The notes beneath the pieces are model-generated. The model worked only from the letters and a program-made list of their open reading frames with translations, was not told the origin of the DNA and made no database searches. From Ciborinia camelliae (taxonomy: Eukaryota > Ascomycota > Leotiomycetes > Helotiales > Sclerotiniaceae): a stretch of DNA of 64,000 nucleotides. Location of the stretch: NCBI GenBank assembly GCA_025890175.1, contig JANPYM010000002.1, forward strand, positions 3,159,077 through 3,223,076, read 5' to 3'. This document shows positions 38,295-51,306 of this stretch, piece by piece. Each line of letters starts with the position of its first letter. The first letter of the stretch is position 1. The translations under genes were made by a program, and so were the position numbers.

Positions 38295-39150
38295 ATGGCC
38301 ACCCAGTATCTGCGATCGAATGCGCCAGCCCAAAATTCATAATCGAAGATGAGACTAATGCTATATTTTCCTTTAGTCGACTTGTCAATTTGGCAGTGGG
38401 TGTTTTCATGATCCTTGGTGGAATTTCCCAATTCTTCCCGTTAGGCTTGTAAGTTCCGACCCCCATGCATGCATGCGACGACAAGCCTTGAGAAAATTTC
38501 TCGTCCTAATATCATCATAGGCAATCAATTATCATCGGGTGTTATGTTATTGTCTTCGGAATTTGTGAGTTATCCTTTACCACCTCCTTCATGTGCCTTA
38601 CTAACATCCAATCTTCCAGGCACTGCTCTTCTTGGTTCGTCCTACCCAGTCCCAACCTCCGAGTTTCACAAAGATCGATCCCACGAACCTCAATCTCGAC
38701 TTCAAATGAACTTGCCAAACTTTCGCGCAATCACTAATATAAAGCTATAGAATTTCAAATCCCGCCTCAAGTCTCCCGCTACGCATCCTTCCTCTTCTCC
38801 TTCGTCGGCCGAGGAATCTGTATGTTGCTCTCCACAAATCCTCACACAAAGTTCACCACACAACAACACTAACATCACAAAATAGTCTACGTATTCGTCG
38901 GGTCTATCCTTTTACACGACCATGTCTTGCGTTATATCGCCGGTTCTTTGATCGGAATAATCGGTCTCGTCTACATTGCCCTCGAGTTTGTTCCATCTAT
39001 TGAACCACCTGCAAACATGAGGTAAATCACCAATCTATTTCCCCTACTTTTCGAGATTTTGTATATCCGCCGTTTATATAATGTAATTTACTAACGATAT
39101 TCCCCGCGTACAGAGAAGCAGATGGAGGATGGGGCGCCGAACAAGTTTAA
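38295..39150 (+). CDS. TVP15-like Golgi membrane protein (COPI-associated family), 127 aa, seven exons
   Basis: Exons by hand-splicing: 38295-38305, 38377-38448, 38521-38564, 38620-38634, 38751-38819, 38886-39021, 39114-39150 (384 nt). The product begins MATHRLVNLAVGVFMILGG and continues SQFFPLGLQSIIIGCYV and ALLEFQIPPQVSRYASFLFS. It ends IEPPANMREADGGWGAEQV. Four hydrophobic segments and the central PPQVSRYASF block fit the COPI-associated/Tvp15 family (small tetra-spanning proteins of Golgi and endosomal vesicles). All six introns are GT-AG, several with CTAAC/CTAAT branch points. Exon 1 is only 11 coding bases and exon 4 only 15. The model depends on these tiny exons, but phases agree at every junction and the predicted protein is continuous. 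Convergent with sreA, 982 bp away. Confidence 0.87.
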
Positions 39151-40132
39151 TCGCATCGCACACTCCAATACCCAACTTCCTCCGAATCCCCTGACCTGCG
39201 ATCCCCGAGCTCAACAAAACCTCCTTCAAACCTCCCACAATACCCTGATATCACATCCACCTTGGCTCTATCATACCCCCGCCTTCACCGCCGTCCATTT
39301 ATTGATACAAAAAACATGGTTTCCCCACAGAACAGGCTTGTATTACATATCATCTCATATCTCTCCTACCGACTCAGTGACTCGGATTAGTTATAGAAAG
39401 AATGGCGATTCGTTTAGGCACTTCCTTACCTCTTCTCGTGTGTGTGTATGTATGTGCGTCAGTCCGTTTACGATAAAAGTAAGATACAAATACCGAAAGA
39501 AAGCACAATCCACATGATGAAAATATCAGCTGGGGATAGGGTGTATTAATATAATGTTTTCATTTCATTTCTGCTCATCCGACTCAACGTCATTTATTGC
39601 GCTTCTGTTCTGTTCCCTTCCATCCCTTTGGAACTTCCTCCGCCTATCTCGTTTTCCTGAGCTGAGTCATGTATCCCGTATCCGTTTCCACATATGCATA
39701 TTAGAGTTGCGAATTTGTGCATCTAAAATCCCAACTCCTGATTCTGTAGATGAATACCCAAGAGAAAGCCAGCCCGCACGCCTCTCGCCATCCCAATGTA
39801 AACTAACTATAAAGAAAGCCCCCATTCATTAGACGGCAGGGGTATCTGTATCCCATTCCATTCCATTCCGATTATGCGTTATCCCCCGAACAAAAAAAGA
39901 ACCTGGTGAACTCCCACCGTGTTATATATGCCCTTGATCCCAAAGACGCACTCGCTCACCAAATACTCCTATTCTTACTCACTCCCTTACCCCATTTCGT
40001 GCTCGTGGCTAGTATCCTTTCTATTTCTGCAAATCACCCTGCGAGAATTTTCACAAAGTAAACGCACATTCGTAATTCATAGCTTTCCAGGGTTGGGTGC
40101 CGGAAAAGCCCAGTTTGATTGGCGGATAAATG
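39151..40132. other. Convergent 3' spacer between tvp15 and sreA
   Basis: Holds the two 3' UTRs. No additional coding signal. A TG/TATG-rich run lies at 39439-39456. Confidence 0.5.
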
Positions 40133-42112
40133 TTAATCCAACCCAATTCCCAATTCGGCCAATTCACGCTCCTTGGCTTTTAATTCCTCCCTCATCATTT
40201 CCGCTTCCCTCTGCAACATTTCCCTTCTCTCCAATTTTGCGCGATCATTTTCACTGGTGGGATCCCTCGCACTATTTAATGTACTTCCAGCTCCGCTGCC
40301 CGAGGGACTGGTTGAATAAGTAGAAGTAGCCATGCCCACAGTGCTGAGACTCGGGCTTGCGGCGGCAGAATATCGGCTGGGACTTAATCTCAAACTGTCT
40401 GTTCCGCGGCGGAGGCTGAGGTCATTTTCGGAGTTAACAATAGCGTCGGAATTTGTGAAGCTATGGTTTAGTATCGACTTTATGGATGAAAGACGTTTGG
40501 GGAGGGTTGATGCGGATGTAGATTCCGAGGTGGGGGGGTTGTTTGGATCCATATCCGTAGCTGAGAAGGAGCGTTTTCGAGAAGGGGAGAGGTAATTGTT
40601 AGGTGATACAGAAAGTCGATTTTGGCTTGCTGAAGGGTATGACGCCATTGGCGGCAGTCGGTTATCGTTAGTCAAAGAGTCGAGTTTGTGGCCTTGATAA
40701 TTTGTACTAGATGTATAGGCGCCGAGATCGGATGGTGGATGTTGTTGATGCTGTCCATTTTGTGTCCGAATCGGTTCAGGTAGAGCTCTTCCTGGATCAT
40801 TGCGTAAACGAACACCTAAATTCACTGATCCGTCAGGGTTCATTGTGCCTCGCTCAACGTTCCCTTCGGGTGAAGCACGATCGGACTCGGGTGAATCCAT
40901 TGCACCGCTGGATTCGAAGCTGGAAGCTTGAGAGCCTTGCACTGCTGGGACTACCCTTTTACGACGCTTTATTATTGATTTCTTCATAGTTACTGGTCGA
41001 TGCACACCATGAAGTTTAAAATACAAACCTATTATATGTCAGTTTCGATGCGCTCCAAGTTCATCGCTAAACTTACCACAAGCATTACAAATTGTATGGC
41101 CACTTTCATCCCTACGCCAAAGCGGTGTGATGGTAGTTGCACAGTTTTGGCAAGCTACAACGACCGTAGTGTTTTGTGGTTGTAACTGGAGAGAGGCAAC
41201 ATCAATCGGAGACGGCGCATCTGTCGGCTGATCATTTTGCGCTTGTGGTGTTTGTGTTTGTTGTCTCTCTTGGCAAGAAGTAAAATGGGCGGTCTTGGAA
41301 ACTCGATTATTGAATGCTGGGCATCCACCACAACCTTCGGCCCCTCCAGTACCATTACAACGTCCACCACCAGGGCATGTTCCTGTGGAAGTTTGATCAG
41401 CAGAAACATAAGTTGCGCCAGCAGTAGGAAGTGACATCGACCCGCTCGCTGATGGAGACTCCCGTGAATCTCCCGGATATCCGATAGGAGCAGTGGTCGG
41501 AGGACGTTTTAGATTCGTGGGCCTAGAAGCATTGCGAGCTTTCTGATATAATCCACAAGCATTACATATAGTTGCCCCTTGCGGTGATCTCCGCCAAAGA
41601 GGTGTCCTAGTTGTACCACAATTACTGCAAAATGTTAGTCATGGCTTTCTACAAAGCAATAGATTTTCATACCTGCATACTTGGCCACTTTGAATGTGTT
41701 CAACGCCAGGGGATGATGCAGCGGCGCTGGCCTGGGAGCTTTCTCTTTGGCTGCGCTCCAGCGAGGCGTCCCTGGGGCTGTGCTGATTTATGGGAAGACC
41801 AGTAGTGACAAGTCTATCCGAGTTTTCATATTCAGCATTAGGTGGAATACTATTGGTATAATCCCTTTCTTGCTGGCGTTGATTGTCATATCCTAGAGTT
41901 CTTGCGCCTCCAATCATTTGACTTGTAATTTTATAGTCTTCTTTAGACGGTTGTGCCCTCGAAGCAATGGCCGGGCGAACTGGAATGACTTCCTGTCTCC
42001 GCTGCTGAGGAGATGATGAACTTCTGTTACTCATATCGCTAAATGGATGATCCGATTTGGGATGATCCGACTTGAAGCCAGTTGAAGGAGCTGTTCGCAG
42101 TGCGCAGCACAT
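40133..42112 (-). CDS. SreA-type GATA transcription factor (iron/siderophore repressor), 627 aa, three exons
   Basis: Exons 42112-41673, 41624-41077 and 41028-40133 (1884 nt), both introns 48 bp. Two class-IVa GATA zinc fingers (C-x2-C-x17-C-x2-C) lie at residues about 146-170 and 305-329. The first intron cuts finger 1 after its first cysteine codon; the second cuts just after the last cysteine of finger 2. Between the fingers is the cysteine-rich region diagnostic of fungal iron regulators, C-x5-C-x8-C-x2-C at about 230-248 (CPGGGRCNGTGGAEGCGGC). The C terminus forms a charged coiled coil (about 595-625). In Aspergillus, Neurospora and Ustilago, orthologues (SreA, SRE, Urbs1) repress siderophore synthesis and iron uptake when iron is sufficient. 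Start is uncertain: ATG 42112 opens the frame, a second ATG is at 42034. Confidence 0.93.
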
Positions 42113-42471
42113 AAGTTTGACTGAAAAGGTTGTCGCCTGTCGGGAAAAAACGTGAAGTCTCTGAAGAATTTGGGGAAGAGACAGTGGATATGATGAGAGA
42201 ACTATCGAAGCTAAGGATCAAGTTCGTGTTGCCCTTTATTAAAAAGAGGGAGCAATAGCGCCTCGAAAAAGGAACCAGACTTTAATACTGACTTGGCGTG
42301 AATAGGATGCCAATGAATCTCCAGACTCCTCGTACGATTCTAGCTAGGGTGGCGAGATGGTATGGTCGCCGATGAAGTTATCCTACTTGGCCGGGTTGTT
42401 GAAAAATAGACTTGACAGGAAATCAGTAAACTATGAGAGTTCCATGTGCTAACAATAATACAATTTTCTAT

Positions 42472-42506
42472 GTTGTGATTGTGATTGTGATTGTGATTGT
42501 GATTGT
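42472..42506. repeat. TGTGAT hexanucleotide microsatellite
   Basis: Five to six tandem TGTGAT units, about 360 bases upstream of the sreA start. Confidence 0.85.
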
Positions 42507-45500
42507 TGCACAGGCCAAGTTTATATTGGAGCGGGAAGCAGAGCCTACAATGCACTACGCAAACTTAAACTTCGCCGTTGATGAATGGGGCAATGGTAGT
42601 TCGATCGACTGCTTTTGATCTAGTGATAGATCCGAAAACAGATAAAAGGGGGCAAAGGACGAAAAATGGAAGTATTGAGATATCGTGCTGTATTACCTAC
42701 CTAAATTCGCTTGGACTATCGCTTGTGGTGGGTGGTCAAAGTGATCGCCGTGACTTCGGAGTTCGAGCACGAGAAAACGAATAACGAGGTTGATGAATTA
42801 ACAAATAAGAAGGATTGAGCGATTGGCGATTGATTAAGATTCGCGGATGCACGCCCAATTCCTCGTCTGACGGCGTCTTGTTTGCTTGCTCCACTGAAAA
42901 TCGCAATTGAAGATGGTTTCGAGAAGTCCAATGACCAAAAGTAGCCTTCCTCTCTTCTCTTCTGTTCTCTTCTCTCCCCCCTTCACAAATTTCAAGACTT
43001 TTCAAAAACGAATCTTCTTCGCTGGCTTGGATTTGGTCGTCGTCCTTTCCTTATTCGAATGTGTGGTGGCTGTTGTCATCCGTAATAATCCGTAATTCGT
43101 AATCAGTAATCCTTCGCTGAATCGCTGAATCAACGTATGGATCGGTGAGATGGATACCAAGTTCCAGGTTAGGTCAGGTCAGATCAGGTGGTTTTATGTA
43201 TTGATACCTAGGTGATGTTGAAATGGGATGAGGATATATGAGATATTCTCCTTCTTCACAGTGACAACCAACAGGAACAGTGAACGAATGAAACCTTTGA
43301 TACTGAAATGGTAACTGTCACTGTGTCAAGGTGTAAAAGGGTAAAAAGGGAGAAAGGGAAAAAGGGAAAAAGGGTAAAAGTATGTGATGTGATATGATGT
43401 GATGTGAAGCCCGTTTAACAAGGGTGACGGTATTGGATGCTTTTCGATAATGTATGTATGTATGTAGGTATGTATCTTGAGACGGTGTGGTCGGTGTAAA
43501 GGGTTCCTTAGGGATCTTTGGGGGTCTTTGTTACACGAGAATCTTTTGCTTTTGAAATATCCCAATTGATTAGGTTCTTTCTTTTTGGGTCCCTTGAAGG
43601 TGAAGGTGAGGGTGAAGGTGAAGGTTTAGGTAAGATTCGAGTTGATCGTGTAACCTTAGATATAGATATGCATATAGGCAATATGTAAAATATGTAGTAA
43701 GTGGTAAGTAGGAGGTAGGAGGTAGACCATGTAAGGTTAAGGTGGTACCCAAGGACGGACCTACATATTATTATTTTTATTATTTTTATTTCGATTTTGA
43801 TTTTGATTTTTATTATTCAACTCAATTCAACTCAACTCGACTTCCAAGAACATCATCAATCAGCAACCGGTCACTCACGCATGAAGAGTAATGTAAAGAG
43901 TGGCTCTGCTGTCATTAGCGCGGACTAGTTTGCTTTAGCGTGGTCATACACATTATAATATTTTTAATTGGTCCGTTTCATCATTTTCGATCCAGGTGGA
44001 TATTGGAATATTGGTGGGCAATGGTGGGCATTGGTGGACATTGGTGGGAATTGGGATGACTAATCATTTTGAGGACAAATCGAACAAAGATTTACCTCCC
44101 AGCTGCTCTCCAGAGTCCAGGGCTGGGCTAGGTTAGTACTTATATGACTTCCTTGTAGGTAATAATGCAGGGTCGAAAATTTAAGGTCCAACGGTAGATC
44201 TTCAGTGACCTTCCAGCTTCCAGCTTCCAACATGAAGAGTGAATACCGAATAATAATCAGATAATACGGAGTACCTAATAGGTCGGTCCTAGAACTCCTT
44301 GGAAACAGGAGCAGGAGCTGGAATTGGAACAGGAACAGATTACTCCTAGGAGCAATGAAAACGGTCACGACACCCAAGAGAGAGAGAGAGAGGGGAGAGA
44401 GAGAAGGAACAGGAGAGCGACGATGGCATTTCAATACTTATGCGAGGCCATGATTATGCCCAATATCATTTGAATTTTACACCTATGTATTAGGTATCTA
44501 TATACTATGTACTAAAACTACCTCCTTGTTCGTCATCTACCTTCCAATTGGTAAACTTCTACTTCTAAATTTCCAACTCTCTATATCTTGTATATCTTGT
44601 ATATCGTTGTATATCTTTGTATTATCTTTGTATATCTTTTCCATACATATGGATTGCTATATGAACGTGTTTTGCCCAGCCACTAGATATCTGATAAATC
44701 AAAGCACCACTACCAAGCTAAAGTTATCTTATCTAAAGTGGGTAATCAATCTTAGATCTTGGTTCTTGTCATCTTGGCCATTTTGGACAATCACACATGT
44801 ACACTCTCAACTCTCAACAACTCGTATTATATTATTATTTTACATCCATTATTTCCATTTCTATTTCCGTATCCATTTCCATATCCATATCCATATCCGC
44901 ATCCATCTACATCTACATCCATTGAACATTCATGGTTCACCGGGGGCCACATTTCAAATATTCAATTCTTTATTATTGTTATTACTACAGCTGGAGTACC
45001 TACTTTTACTACCTAGGTAGTAATAATAAGTATATTGAAGAATCTTTCATCAGTTCTAAAAATTGTTCTAGACCGCATCTATAAACGACCTGGATACACC
45101 ATACACGGCACACCATACACCACACACGATAAGACGAATCAAATAATAACGTCCCCAATAATACTAAAAATAAGAGAAATAATAATAATGTACTCTACTT
45201 TTCCCCTTCCCTTTCTCTTCTTTTTCCAAACACTGCTTCTCGAGTCGAGTCTTCTCTTGTAGCTCGATGTATAGATACCTAGAAAGGGTAGGTCATCTGT
45301 TGGCAGATCTAACCTAAGTACTACCGTTACACCGGTTCCTTCTTTTGGACCAATGAGCTTATATAAAAATGATCCTCATTATCGGTTCCAGAATGCAGGC
45401 GATGAGCGTTAGCGCATACTGACTGTACCGTACGTACAATACTCTCAACCGATTCGTGGAACTCCCATCATATCCATTATTCGGACTGTCTTGCCATATC

Positions 45501-47560
45501 AAGAATACAACTCCGATACTCACCAAATCCGAATCGCATTGGAAAATCATCCGTCTCCCGCGCCTATAATCGCAGCGTTAAATGTCTAGGTAGGTGGTAC
45601 AATTCAGACAACCAGTGAGAATAATGTTCCATCCTCACACACTTCGACGTTAAAATAGAGGTACCTACCTACCTAGTACTCCGTACAGTACAGGACAGTA
45701 CATTTCAGTACTTTCAATCTTGTTGAGATGAGATCAAGACCTCCAGAAGACTCTGGTCTGGCTGGTGTTTTGTGATCGGCATAGCACACGCACGCACGCA
45801 CCTCGTTACACTTCTTGCGTACTCCGTACAAACAATCAGCCACCGCCAGTGATCCTTATTTTAAGCCCCTGTTGAGATCCTCAGCCTTACCCTTATCCAT
45901 GAGTTCATCTCGTGTTCATGTAAACTCGAGATAGTCGACCCCTTTCGGTATAGTACATGCTCCTGGAACTTTGAATGTCTCACAGTTTCCTATGCAGTGT
46001 GGACCAATCAGCCAAATGTCAAATATGGAAGGAATTGACCATGGAGTTGGCCTCCGCAGCCATATTTTGTCAGCACTCCCGCTAGATGACAAGGAGTCTT
46101 TTTCCGATGTCATGGAACGTCAAATGCCAATGATACGCTGGTCTCTACCCAATCATAGCCATGATAGCCTGCACCAACAGAGTGTGAACTTCTCTTCTCC
46201 GGACCAAGTGACAAGGAAGTTAAAGGAACGCCTCGCGTTACGGTCACGATCGACCAATCTACCTTGCTAATTGCTATGTATGTCAAAACTTGCTTTATCG
46301 TCTCTAGCCAACAGTTACCAACAGCAGTGATAATGTGACCGTCAGGACTTCCCACGGATACCAAGTTCTTGTTCTACAACAGCGGTACCTAGGTACTGCT
46401 GTAGGTATGGAGAATATTTTCCTTTGCCGAGTCCGAACTTTGTCCGCCAGTGTGAAGACCCGAATCATACAGCATGAATGAGGGATGAACTACAACATAC
46501 AAACAAATTCGCGCCCCATGCAAAAAGCACGACATGATTATATTGGCCAAGACAAAAAGAATCGAGATTGTCGTAGCTTCAGTTCCCCTCTTCACACATC
46601 TCAATTATCAAAGTTCCACAGCTTTAATACTTACGGACCTTACCTATCAACGAGATCCACGAATAGAGATTATCCTCATCCTTGAGGTTGATCCTTGAGA
46701 TTGACACCATGTCACACCAAATGCTATATAATCGTACAACCAAACAACGCATGGAGCCGCCGGCCTACATATACGGTACCATTTCATCCATTTACCTGGC
46801 AAGACTCAAATCCTCGAGATTCCAACCATGCAACGACCCGATTGCAAGGTATAAGTATAGGGATAATGTTGGTCGCCGAGTGGCAGGAAACGGTACGGCA
46901 GTGCTTCGTTTCTGGGGATCCAATCAAAATCCCACTACAAATTGACTACCTCCATCTGATAGCAAGCACTCTTGCAAGTAAATGAAACCGATTCCTCTTG
47001 TACCGGAATATCATCCAATTTGATCCAATTTCCCTCAAAATACTAGCTTGCGCCCCTCGAACGTCGCACCGATTGTTCGGCAGGGGGATTTTATTTTTCG
47101 AAGTGCCGTACGGAGGTATACTGGACGGAACGAACAAACTTCCCGAGTTACAAGTGCGTTCCTACATATATATGTCAAGGTGGTACGCGAGTATGCTGCG
47201 CAATTGAGGACATACATGCATGCATGGATGCAAAGATATCAATATCAGATCCGGACCGAGACTTTAAACCCTACAAGGCGACACTAGAATCTCAAATCAA
47301 CTTTGAATGAATGACTATGGATGGGGATGTCACTTGAAGTACTTGGTACATGGCCAATTTATGGGCATGAATTTTGGTATTGGCTTTGCATCTTAGAAGT
47401 AATGCACAAATCATCATATCATCGGAACCGGGTTCGCCATCTTCTAAGAAAACAGCAGGGAGACTTGTTGCTCTAATAGTTTTCTGTACGAGTACATCTA
47501 CGCTTCTGTTCTCTTGTCTTCTCTTCTCTTCCCTTTTCTCCCATGATATATCATATCCAC

Positions 47561-47718
47561 ACAAGTACAAGTACAGGTACAAGTGCAAGTACAAGTGCAA
47601 GTACGAACACGTTTATTGCTCATACCATCAGTCCAACACGCATAGCGTAACTCCTCTATTGTTCAATACTTTGCCATTGCAACCTCACACCTCACACCTC
47701 ACACCTCACACCTCACAC
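47561..47718. repeat. Two short tandem arrays, ACAAGT/GCAAGT and CCTCACA
   Basis: 47561-47605 has alternating six-base ACAAGT, AGGTAC and GCAAGT units. 47682-47718 has about five seven-base CCTCACA units. Non-coding. Confidence 0.8.
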
Positions 47719-50012
47719 AAGATCAAGATACTGTAGAATCGGGGGCCTCGATGCAAATGGCATGTATACCAGAAAACATAGAACCAATACAACCAAATGA
47801 ACCCCTTACTCTTCAACCTTCATACCTTCATACCTCCAAGTATAATCCATTTCCATCCAGCTGCCTAGATACTATTCATTCGGTACCATAGAATGGATAC
47901 ATACATACATACATACAAAAAGTAAAGCAAAGCAAAATCAAACTCTACGTAATACATACACATACACATCCACATATACCAGAACTCATCTCCATCCCCT
48001 ATTCCCCCACAACCCGTCCAAAAGAGCCCAAGTAAAAGACCCAATATACCTCAACCCCTAAACCCCTCACAATATAACAGCCCACTCCCACTTCACCATT
48101 ACCAAAACTTACACTTACTTCCACATGCCTTCCAGAAATTATGCTTAAGACTAAGATTAAGAATATGATAAAGAACACATCATACCTACCTATACCTATA
48201 CCTATACCTACCTTTGGTACCTAGGTACTACTATTAAGTGCCTTCCTTCCTTCCTCCCTTCCTTCCCCTCTTTATTTTCACGTTCGTTTCTATTTCTATG
48301 CATTGAAAAAGGTGACCAAAATACCACAAGACCTACAATCCCGATCTCAGACTTTTGATTTTGGGAATTCCATGCTCGGGTTTCTCTTTCTCTTTCGCTT
48401 TTTACTTTTGGTTCTTCTTCTTCTTCTTCTCCTCCTTACTATCATACCTACCTTAGGTATCATTATCATATCATATTGTTTTATATTATTTCATTCCTTT
48501 TATTCACACTATCGATACCTAAGACTTCATTCGTTCTTTATCATACCTACCAAAACATATACATAACACCATTCAATTTTTCAAATAGTCTTCCAAATTC
48601 CCACACTCTAATCTCTAATGTATCTAGGTATTTTCAAATCCCTTTCTTCTCCTTGTCTTTCCCCTTTCCTCCCTTCCATTCTCCAAGCCCTCACATCGCA
48701 CTCAACTCCAAACCTGCATTCCCTCCATCAAAGCCCCCAATCTCCATATCCAATCCGTCCATCATCCTAACTACTTCGCAAGCTTCAATTTCTGGGTTTC
48801 TATATCCCATTCATCTGATTCCCATTTACCCCATTCATTCATCCATCTCATACCTTTCATCACATCCCGCAGATCTAATCCACTAGAGTACTTTTCTTCA
48901 ACCCAACTCAAATCAACTGCACTCCATTCTACCTCCTATACTTAACATCTATCTCCTAAACTTACTGATAGTCCATATATATCCACCCGAGTACCCTTAT
49001 CATTTAATGATCTATGATAGCTCTTGGGGATATGTAATATCTACACACACACGCATATATATAAAGAACCCTATCCCCTTCCCCACTTCTTCTTCTTCTT
49101 TTTCATCCTGACATCATAAGAAGAAATAGCACAAGAGAGATACTACCCGGAAATCAAAAATTGATTTCTCTCTCCAAACACACACATCTTACCTACCTAC
49201 CTACCTACCTTCAAACAAACCAATACCCCTCTACCTATCAATAACCATTCCATTACATCAAACCACCAAATACCATCAAGTACCTACCTAACTAGAAAAC
49301 CCTATCTAATACCCAACATCCCTACATCTCCCTACATCTCCCTATCTACCCCCCCCCCAGAAAACAAAACAAAACAAAACAAAAGAATCCACATAACCCC
49401 ATCCATCCATCCATCAACCTTCCACTCCCCAAAGCTGGAAGTAAATATATATGTACAAACGGTCTGCGCCTCTTGTATCTAGATACCTATATATCATCGG
49501 ATGTATCAACTCAACTATATTAACTATCTATCTTCCTAGTGAGTGAGTGAGTGTAATAAAAGGGGGATCAGAAGTTCCCGAAGTTCCAGAGGCAAGTCCA
49601 GGGAATAAACTCATTTATTCAGGGAAATGTTCGATATTGATTGATTGATTGATTGATTGATAGAATGGAATGGAATATAAGAGAATAGAATAAACTATTC
49701 ATTCATATATATATACCTACAGGTACCTGCACATCATTCCATCCATCCCCCTCACCACCAAAGATTTTCTTTCTGCTCCCGGGGAGATGTACTCTCTACC
49801 AATAGTCTAATATTCTTTTCTTCTCCCTTTTCCCTTTTACCTCCCCATTCCTCTCCACTCCTCTCACCTCCCTCCGGCTTAAAGTGATTCCCATTTCCAT
49901 TCCACCCAGCCAGCACCAAACGATGACCTTCTCCATCCCTCATCTACCTATCTATCTACCATGTACACCCTATTTATTCAATTCATCCCCCTATTCCTCT
50001 TTTCCCTTCTTT

Positions 50013-50190
50013 TCCTATCATTTCCCTTCCTATCATTTCCCTTCCTATCATTTCCCTTCCTATCATTTCCCTTCCTATCATTTCCCTTCCTATCATTTCC
50101 CTTCCTATCATTTCCCTTCCTATCATTTCCCTTCCTATCATTTCCCTTCCTATCATTTCCCTTCCTATCATTTCCCTTTCTATCATTTCC
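50013..50190. repeat. 15-bp minisatellite, about 12 copies
   Basis: Unit TATCATTTCCCTTCC repeated head to tail with almost no variation; only the last units differ. Because the unit is a multiple of three and lacks stops in several frames, it creates long spurious reading frames on both strands (plus-strand pentapeptide SYHFP, minus-strand REMIG). I regard these as artefacts. Confidence 0.95.
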
Positions 50191-51306
50191 TCCCTTGAAT
50201 TATATTCTATTCTATTCCATCCCATCCCATCCCATCCCATCTCAACTCAACTCAACTCATATCCTACATATCACCCTGTCTCCAATTTACATCAACATCA
50301 CCATCCCAATCCCAATCCTCAGAATACTACCTACCTACCTTATATACCACCAACCCATTATAATTATAATTATTGACTACCTAAATAAATACAGAATACA
50401 ATATATCGGTACATAGACACCTAATCTACCTATATCTACATCTACATCTATCTATACTGTACGACGTAACCGCCCCTCCCCTCCCCTCCTCCCCAAGCTG
50501 TATAACAAATAAAGGATATATCAAATCTAAATCTAAATCCATATCTCATCTCGCTCTATACTATACAGTATAATAAAATAAAACAATACTATAAAATAAA
50601 ATAAAATAAACCATTACCTACCTACCTACCTACCTACCTACATACCCAGAAATATACATTCAACTGTCTCTCCCCCTCCTTTTCCCCTTTTCCCCCTTCC
50701 CCCTTCCCCCTTCCCCCTTCCCCCCTCGCCAAACATCCAGATAACAAAGAAATTGAAGACCCCATGGGTTCCATCATCCACCACTTACTATACTATAATC
50801 TTACCTCTACCTCCCTACTATATACCTTCATTCTCCACCATCAGATCTCAACGTACATCCACTCAAGATCGAGCCTCTCTCTCAGTCTCCAGAAAGGAGA
50901 GCCTACAGATTCCCCTCTCCAAAAGACAACAACAAACAAGATCTCACTCGGCGCGTATGTGCATCTCTCAATATATCATTGCATTCTATGTATTGTATTA
51001 GTGTCTGGTGTGATCTCTCGACCTTATGCTACATATCTTATGTAATGAGATGGGCAAAGAAATTCGTGTATGCTCTATCGTAACTCGTATGCTCATATTG
51101 TCTTCCATTCATTGCGCCAACTGCATCGCCCATCTTTCAGAAAATAGCAAAGTATAAAATCAATTAAAAACAACGGAAAAAAGCATGACGAAGACATTAA
51201 AAAGCAAAGCAATATGAAAAATGGACACCAACAAAATATTACCAAATAGAACAAAAAGAATCCTCCATCGCGGATCCTGCCCATCTACATCTCACTCATG
51301 GATCCA

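Larger units (their letters stand above)
42113..51306. other. 9.2-kb gene-free, repeat-rich stretch upstream of sreA
   Basis: No supportable gene on either strand. Its left end is the sreA promoter/5' UTR and its right end the 3' flank of the gene ending at 51307. It is packed with simple repeats: TGTGAT (42472-42506), GGTGAA (43590-43625), ACAAGT/GCAAGT (47561-47605), CCTCACA (47682-47718), ATAC (47895-47918), CTAC/ACCT (49193-49211, 50618-50643), ATTG (49639-49662), a 15-bp minisatellite (50013-50190) and a C-rich pyrimidine run (50668-50727). Frames such as 45971-46270 and 47374-47736 are not backed by domains. A long spliced 5' leader or non-coding RNA cannot be excluded. Confidence 0.5.

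Noticed and set aside
45971..46364. Opposing frames of 99 (plus) and 84 (minus) codons
   Set aside because: No recognised domain, starts unsupported, located in the gene-free block.
49884..50416. Open frames of 85-151 codons across the minisatellite on both strands
   Set aside because: Created by a stop-free 15-bp unit; no start context or domain.
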